This document shows positions 39,549-44,332 of a stretch of 44,332 nt of DNA, piece by piece; the stretch's first letter is position 1, and each line of letters opens with the position of its first letter. Location: contig SCQF01000050.1 of assembly GCA_004321905.1 (NCBI GenBank), forward strand, positions 1 through 44,332. The letters run 5' to 3'. The translations under genes and the position numbers were made by a program. This stretch comes from Verrucomicrobiota bacterium (GTDB lineage Bacteria; Verrucomicrobiota; Kiritimatiellia; CAIQIC01). A model generated the notes under the pieces. It had not been told where the DNA came from. It did not search any database and worked only from the letters and a program-made list of their open reading frames with translations.

Positions 39549-42176
39549 ATGGTTTCTGAGACAACAAAAAAATGGCTGTGGGTGGTCGGGTTGTTTCTCA
39601 TCGTCTTTGCCGCCTCCGCCGGCACCTATTGGAATGTGTTGCAGGACCCGGCGCAGGTCTTGGCCTTCAACGATGGCAATATCGAAACGGCGCTTTCCCC
39701 GACGTTTCATTTTCCGGACGCCTTAAAGCGTGTTTGGGATAATCAGTTCTTCTTTGGTTCCGGCAGCAAGCAATATCCGTTCACCATCACCGGGTTGGGT
39801 GAAAGCATTGGTCCCGTATTCTGGCGGCGCTGGGGCCCGGCATGGATTTTGGGGTTAAGCGCCTTGGCGTTTTTCTGGATGTTGCGCCAGTACCGGATTA
39901 GCCGACCGGCCGCCGCTTTGGCGGCAGCCTTGTTGGCAGGCAGTGGCGTCTGTCATAATTTTGCGATGGCCGGCCTCATGGTGCGACCCATTGCCATAGC
40001 CTGTGCGGCATTAGCGCTGGGCTTTCTGGAACAAGGCCGGCGTAGTGGCCGCTGGTTGCCCTATGCCATCGCTGGTGGATTTTTGGGGTTAGGCATTGCC
40101 GAGGTACCCGATGTCGGTGCCTTGCTGGCGTTAACTACCGCCGCAGTCTTTTTTGGGACACATCTGTTAGGAAAACCTGAAACTGGAAACCGGAAACCTG
40201 AAATCCGAACATCCCGACGTTCGATTTTTGGTCTGATCGGTAAATTTGCGCTCTATGTTGTATGCAGTGGCGCGCTGGCGTGGCAGACCATCAGCACCAT
40301 GTTTGCGACGAATGTCCAAGGGGTTACGCAAGGTACCTCGGATTTGGCGGAAGAGCGCTATGCGTGGGCCACTCAATGGAGTATTCCTCCCCAAGAGATG
40401 TGGAATGCGATTTCCGGCAGTTATTTTGGCCGATCCATGCGCTCGGAAGACTTTCCTTATTGGGGTCGTTTGGGCCGCGACGCCCAGTGGGAGCAAACCC
40501 ATCAGGGCTTCCGCAATTTCAGCATGTGCGGCTGGCATTGGGGTGTGATGCCCGCTGTGCTCATCTTGGCCTTGTTCGTCATTTTGCTGTTGCGAAGAGG
40601 AGCGCCAACTGATGACACGCAGTCTGCGAGAACAGCAAGCAAGAATGATAGAGAACTTCCGTGTGATCCGTGGAAATTTCTGCTGTCCCCATCTTGGGGT
40701 TGGCTGCTTGTCGGCACCGGTAGCATCGCCATGCTGCTGATGTGGGGCAAATATTTTCCACTGTATAAATTATTTTGGTCGCTGCCTTATTTCGGCACCT
40801 TCCGTAATCCGGAAAAATGGAATGGGCCTTTCAGTTTGGTCGTCAGTATGGGCGTGGCGTTCATGTTAGATGCGGCACGACATAGTCTCGCAATGCCTGT
40901 GGACGAGTCGCGTTCCCGCGCCCTCTTGTTTTGGAAGACGTTGTTTTGGGCTGCGCTCGGATTGGCCTTGATCGGTTTACTGGTTGGGATTGGTACCTTG
41001 ATGAATCAGGAGGGATTTGTCGCCGCGCGTTTGGCCGAAGGTTATGCCGCGCAGGCCGAGTTGTTGTGGAACAATGCGGTGATGGCCAGCTTCAAAGTGT
41101 TGTTGCTGGCCGGACTTTGTACGTTTGGAGCGTGGTGGCTCTTGCGACGTTGGTCGGCAGGGCAAACCATACCGTCGGTGTGGGTGTTGAGCGCGGTGGC
41201 CATTTTAGCGCTCGGCGATCAATTTTTTGATAATCGGGCTTACATCCAGGGTCATCGTTATCAACAGTATTTGATGGCCAATCCATTGACGGACTTTTTG
41301 GATGCGCACCGCACCGAGGGCCGGCTCAAGCTCATGCCGCCGCGTCATCCGTTATTGAACAACCTGCGCCTGACGCTGCTGCAGATCAAGGGCTATGATC
41401 TTTTTGAGCCAGTCAGCGTTTCCCGTATGCCCACGGACTATGCCGCACTTTTCCAAGCCTTGGAAAAGCAGCCGGTCCGTCTGTGGGAGATGGGTGCGTT
41501 GCGCTATTTTCTGACATTGCCCGGCGCGGTGGATGAACTCAACAAACTGGACGGCAACCGAGGTCGCTTTGTAGAACGCCTAGCTTTGGGTATCGGAGTG
41601 GTCAACGAGGGCTATGTGCCGGTCACCGTGACCGATCCGCAACAGCAGATGTTACGCGTGGTTGAGTTCACTGGTGCTTTGCCAAAATATCGGTGGGCTG
41701 GCGCGGTTCGCGTTGTGCCACCGACCACAGAGGGTGAACGCCAAGTTTTGGCGCGGATTGGGTCGAGTGGTTTTCACCCCGACGAGGAGGCGTTGCTTCA
41801 CGCGAAGTTAAATGCGCAGGAGTTATCCGTCAGTGGAGCCGGCAAGATTGTGGTGCGCCGGGAGGTGCCGACAGAAGTGGTCTTGGAGGTGGATACGACG
41901 GCCCCGGGTTGGTTGGTGCGTAGCACTAAATTCGACGCAGATTGGCTGGTGACGTTGGATGGTCGCCCTGCGGCTTTAACTCGCGCCGATTTTTTGTTCC
42001 AAGCTGTCCATATTCCTGCGGGAAAACATACGCTGGAATTTCAGTACCGACCGTCGCTGCGGGCGACTTGGCTCGCTTTGGCAGGGCGCATCGGTTTGAT
42101 TTTTGCCTTGGTATTGGGGCTAATCAGATTTCCCGGTTCACAGAAAATTTCTGGCGTTCCTTTGCCGGGTGAATAA
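39549..42176 (+). CDS. YfhO-like multi-pass membrane protein
   Basis: An 875-aa membrane protein with about a dozen hydrophobic segments and a C-terminal soluble domain. The final part ('LEVDTTAPGWLVRSTKFDADWLVTLDGRP', 'FLFQAVHIPAGKHTLEFQYRPS') is the beta-sandwich typical of the YfhO family, whose members act with GT-C-type glycosyl transfer to cell-wall or lipoteichoic polymers. The N-terminal membrane region holds acidic residues in the first loop ('FNDGNIETALSP') but the family assignment rests mainly on the tail. ATG 39549 follows GGGAGAAAG; the open frame to 39438 overlaps the EamA gene. A palindrome copy is translated at 41449-41467 (ALFQALEKQP). Confidence 0.7.
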   Translation: MVSETTKKWLWVVGLFLIVFAASAGTYWNVLQDPAQVLAFNDGNIETALSPTFHFPDALKRVWDNQFFFGSGSKQYPFTITGLGESIGPVFWRRWGPAWILGLSALAFFWMLRQYRISRPAAALAAALLAGSGVCHNFAMAGLMVRPIAIACAALALGFLEQGRRSGRWLPYAIAGGFLGLGIAEVPDVGALLALTTAAVFFGTHLLGKPETGNRKPEIRTSRRSIFGLIGKFALYVVCSGALAWQTISTMFATNVQGVTQGTSDLAEERYAWATQWSIPPQEMWNAISGSYFGRSMRSEDFPYWGRLGRDAQWEQTHQGFRNFSMCGWHWGVMPAVLILALFVILLLRRGAPTDDTQSARTASKNDRELPCDPWKFLLSPSWGWLLVGTGSIAMLLMWGKYFPLYKLFWSLPYFGTFRNPEKWNGPFSLVVSMGVAFMLDAARHSLAMPVDESRSRALLFWKTLFWAALGLALIGLLVGIGTLMNQEGFVAARLAEGYAAQAELLWNNAVMASFKVLLLAGLCTFGAWWLLRRWSAGQTIPSVWVLSAVAILALGDQFFDNRAYIQGHRYQQYLMANPLTDFLDAHRTEGRLKLMPPRHPLLNNLRLTLLQIKGYDLFEPVSVSRMPTDYAALFQALEKQPVRLWEMGALRYFLTLPGAVDELNKLDGNRGRFVERLALGIGVVNEGYVPVTVTDPQQQMLRVVEFTGALPKYRWAGAVRVVPPTTEGERQVLARIGSSGFHPDEEALLHAKLNAQELSVSGAGKIVVRREVPTEVVLEVDTTAPGWLVRSTKFDADWLVTLDGRPAALTRADFLFQAVHIPAGKHTLEFQYRPSLRATWLALAGRIGLIFALVLGLIRFPGSQKISGVPLPGE
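41449..41467. repeat. Palindrome inside the yfhO-like gene
   Basis: TTTTCCAA-GCC-TTGGAAAA, coding for LFQALEK in frame. The same residues appear in aroB from the same repeat. Confidence 0.95.
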
Positions 42177-42199
42177 CAACTGATAAAAGTGAAAAATGC

Positions 42200-43030
42200 A
42201 TGAAGTGGGAAGATATCTCGAAGGCAATTAATTTCCTCCTGACCGGTCAATTTTGCCGGGTATGGAACGAAGTTCACGTGCGTTTCTATCGTGCGGTATG
42301 GGAGCTTTTATTCGCCTTCATTCTGCCCTTCCGTTGCGCGGGGCGATCGAGAAACAATGCGCCAATGGCTTGTTCGACAGCACATCCTGTGGCCTTTGAG
42401 TCACCCGACCACTTGGCACCTAAAGGTACCGCGGAGAATAACAGCACCAATAAAAAATTTGTCCTCCACATGGATGCCAAACTCTCGCGCGAATTTGGCA
42501 GAGAAAACCTTCGGTTTATGGATTTAGGTTGTTCTGGGGGGCAACTCGTGGCGGATTTTATGAAATTACAGTGGTCTTCCGTCGGTCTTGAAGGTTCTGA
42601 TTTTTCACTAAAACAGCGGCGAGCCAACTGGGCGCGGTTGGCTGGCACACATCTTTTCACCTGTGACATCACCAAGCCTTATCAGGTTGAACAAGGCGGC
42701 TGCCCGGCTAGATTCCATCTAATTACAGCTTGGGAGGTCATGGAGCACATTGCCACGTCAGATATCGGCTCGGTCTTTAACAATATTGTTAAGCATCTAG
42801 AGGTGGGTGGCTACTTCATTGCTTCGACAACGGAAACAACAGATATTCATAACGGTTTGGAATTACACCAAACCCGCTGGACCAACGCCACTTGGTGTGC
42901 CTATGTGCATGACCATTTTTCCGAACTTGAGCCTGTGGATGTGGGGCTGAAAATCTATCAGTACGTGCGCTATAACTTTCGGCACCCCTCTTTTCTTGTA
43001 TACCGCAAGAGGAACGCCGTATTGAAATGA
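42200..43030 (+). CDS. Class I SAM-dependent methyltransferase
   Basis: The 276 aa include a Rossmann methyltransferase core: SAM motif I 'RFMDLGCSGGQLVADFM' (about 105-121), acidic motif II 'SSVGLEGSDFSL', 'FHLITAWEVMEHIATSDIGSV' (post-motif II, the EVxEH pattern), and 'NNIVKHLEVGGYFIASTT' (motif III). The N-terminal ~85 residues have one hydrophobic stretch ('VRFYRAVWELLFAFILPF') and then a polar linker. Substrate not deducible; the location next to a YfhO-like protein and a FkbM-type methyltransferase suggests modification of a surface glycan. The base composition is lower in GC than the core genes. Confidence 0.85.
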   Translation: MKWEDISKAINFLLTGQFCRVWNEVHVRFYRAVWELLFAFILPFRCAGRSRNNAPMACSTAHPVAFESPDHLAPKGTAENNSTNKKFVLHMDAKLSREFGRENLRFMDLGCSGGQLVADFMKLQWSSVGLEGSDFSLKQRRANWARLAGTHLFTCDITKPYQVEQGGCPARFHLITAWEVMEHIATSDIGSVFNNIVKHLEVGGYFIASTTETTDIHNGLELHQTRWTNATWCAYVHDHFSELEPVDVGLKIYQYVRYNFRHPSFLVYRKRNAVLK

Positions 43031-43040
43031 GAGCTGTCTT

Positions 43041-43862
43041 ATGCCTTTGATTGCCACCCTTGCGCAGTCGGCGTTACTGCGACGCATCGTGCGTTCGCTG
43101 CGCCTCCATAAGCTTGGCAATCGTTGGCTACAGACCTTCCCGATGGTTCGCCGATTATCGGGCAGCGGAGTGACTTGGCGTGCAACCCGGTTGGAGAGCA
43201 TTCCTCTGGCTCATGAAATGTTGGGGCGAGGTGATCTCTACGACGCCACATTATTGCCCCGTAATTTTCAAACCTTTGCGGACTTGGGCTGCAATGTCGG
43301 ATATTTTACCTGCTGGCTTGCGCACCTCGCACAAGGCCGCAAGCTTAAGGGGTTGATGTTGGATGCCAACCCCCAGGCGGTCGCAGAGGCCCGGTGGCAC
43401 GCAACGGCCAATAGCATGACGGATGTCTTTGCTCTCAACGGCGTGCTAGGGGAAAACAGCCTAGGCGGGTTTTCAGACTTCTACCTTTACGAGTCAAATA
43501 TTTGTTCTAACAGTCAATTACCGGATATCGAAAAACTGGGGTTGCGCGGCGACTGGACTAAGATTTCTGTTCCAATCATAGACCTTGAAAAAGAATGGCA
43601 AAAACGCTTTGGCAACGAGCGTTGTCACCTCCTCAAGATAGATATCGAGGGGTCGGAGACCGGTTTTCTGGTGGCGGAACCGTTGTTTCTATCCCGTACC
43701 GATGCGGTGTTGATTGAATGGCATAAGTGGCGAGTTCAATTGCCCGTGGTGCGTGATCTCCTACAGGCGCAAGGCTTGAAATTTGTGAAGATACTGGACG
43801 AGCAATCGCAAATGGGAACCGCATTCTTCAGTCGTTTATACGATGCTGGGGAAGCTCCGTAA
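43041..43862 (+). CDS. FkbM-family methyltransferase
   Basis: The 273 aa carry the FkbM layout: 'TFADLGCNVGYFTCWLAHLA' (SAM motif I, about 75-94), 'KGLMLDANPQAVAEARWH' (motif II), 'FYLYESNICSNSQLPD', 'VPIIDLEKEW' and the diagnostic 'HLLKIDIEGSETGFLVAEPLFL' (about 195-216). FkbM methyltransferases O-methylate sugars and secondary metabolites, often in surface polysaccharide clusters. It lies 10 nt after the preceding methyltransferase and is probably in the same operon. Substrate unknown. Confidence 0.88.
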   Translation: MPLIATLAQSALLRRIVRSLRLHKLGNRWLQTFPMVRRLSGSGVTWRATRLESIPLAHEMLGRGDLYDATLLPRNFQTFADLGCNVGYFTCWLAHLAQGRKLKGLMLDANPQAVAEARWHATANSMTDVFALNGVLGENSLGGFSDFYLYESNICSNSQLPDIEKLGLRGDWTKISVPIIDLEKEWQKRFGNERCHLLKIDIEGSETGFLVAEPLFLSRTDAVLIEWHKWRVQLPVVRDLLQAQGLKFVKILDEQSQMGTAFFSRLYDAGEAP

Positions 43863-43867
43863 TCAAT

Positions 43868-44225
43868 TTAGCTGCGCTTAAAGGCAACGATGCGCAAGTG
43901 GTGCGCAAAGGTTGCAAGTGGCAGGCGGGTTGCAGCAGAATCTATGAGATTAAAAAGCGTCTGCCAGCGGTTTGAAAACTCCGGCGGGTGTTGTGGTGCC
44001 ATGACGATTCGGCGAAAATCTTTGACCGCAAAACGGCCTTTTTCCAAGAAGCGACGGGCTTCGTGATCACCCCAGAGTCGTTCGTGATATCCGTGCCCCA
44101 AGAGCTTGGCGGCATGTTCCACGAGTGCCCATTTGCGGGGCAGATAAGAGATACATAACGCACCGTCTGGTTTGAGTACGCGATGCACCTCGGCTAATAC
44201 CGTCTCGATCAGTGGTTGTGTCCAG
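43868..44225 (-). pseudogene. 5'-truncated SAM methyltransferase
   Basis: The minus strand encodes ~120 residues of the C-terminal half of a class I methyltransferase: 'PLIETVLAEVHRVLKPDGALCISYLP' is motif III and its lead-in, after which come 'LLGHGYHERLWGDHEARRFL' and 'LATFAHHLRIVAFKRS' at the end. Motifs I and II are missing. Upstream of 44225 the frame stays open only to 44257, through the dispersed repeat, whose translation is not methyltransferase-like. The gene seems to have been cut by that repeat. It is convergent with the FkbM gene, 5 nt apart. Confidence 0.7.
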
Positions 44226-44226
44226 A

Positions 44227-44261
44227 ATATTTCGCACATTGGGTGAGCCGTAGTCATCGGT
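44227..44261 (-). repeat. Dispersed 35-bp repeat, copy 2
   Basis: Shares TTCGCACATT, GGTGAG and TCATCGGT at nearly the same spacing with 23846-23882. It marks the truncation point of the methyltransferase. Confidence 0.5.
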
Positions 44262-44282
44262 GTTGATGGTTCGTTTGTTTAC

Positions 44283-44308
44283 TTGGCCCACGGGTACCCG
44301 TGGGCCAA
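44283..44308. repeat. 26-bp perfect palindrome
   Basis: A perfect 26-nt palindrome with the arm TTGGCCCACGGGT, centred between 44295 and 44296. With no loop it is more likely a protein-binding site, an element end or a dispersed repeat than a terminator. Nothing else is seen between 44262 and the window end. Confidence 0.75.
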
Positions 44309-44332
44309 AAGGTTCAGGCGGCTTGATCCTCC

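Overview
The window looks like a chromosomal contig from a Gram-negative bacterium of the PVC superphylum, most likely Verrucomicrobiota/Kiritimatiellota. The signs are an LPS apparatus (LptG-like permease, WaaA), a trpS-scpA-scpB-pheA block, secreted glycoside hydrolases, a secreted beta-helix protein, and a short palindrome, TTTTCCAANNNTTGGAAAA, scattered through most intergenic gaps. This placement is an inference from gene content; no rRNA is present to confirm it.

Layout: 0.2-3.5 kb (minus) holds an LptF/LptG permease, an Ig-like membrane protein and a MacB/FtsX-type permease. 3.6-7.3 kb (minus) is a trpS > scpA > scpB > pheA operon. 7.3-8.0 kb is a toxin-antitoxin pair bracketed by 67-bp direct repeats. 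8.5-13.0 kb (plus) is a polyphosphate cluster: Ppx/GppA phosphatase, polyphosphate kinase and a CHAD protein. The tmRNA gene (ssrA, tag ANEELALAA) follows at 13.1-13.4 kb, with gene remnants directly after its 3' end. 14.1-18.4 kb carries a CBM9-like lipoprotein, aroE, a secreted protein, a prepilin peptidase and a GH43 enzyme. 18.5-25.7 kb carries rlmN, an iron alcohol dehydrogenase, an IS30 relic, a beta-helix protein, an RHS relic, a small exported protein and waaA.

25.9-30.8 kb is the accessory part. It has a GH29 fucosidase and a secreted protein of unknown function, then decayed IS91-family copies, a second toxin-antitoxin pair, and a detached 3' fragment of a xerC gene. That fragment encodes exactly the same 43 residues as the intact xerC nearby but differs at 13 silent positions, so it probably came from a related strain. 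30.8-38.5 kb (minus) is a chromosome-maintenance and aroB block: aroB, an unknown gene, a GxxExxY cassette with inverted repeats, dprA, topA, a HAD phosphatase and xerC. TopA ends in three tandem repeats of a helical domain where zinc ribbons are usual. 38.6-43.9 kb (plus) has an EamA transporter, a YfhO-like membrane protein and two methyltransferases, and the window closes with a truncated methyltransferase.

The observations most worth following are the recurrent palindrome, which also lies inside aroB and the yfhO-like gene; the silent-only divergence of the xerC fragment beside IS91 debris; the TopA tail repeats; the inverted-repeat GxxExxY cassette; and a 48-bp structured repeat lying in frame within the alcohol dehydrogenase gene.
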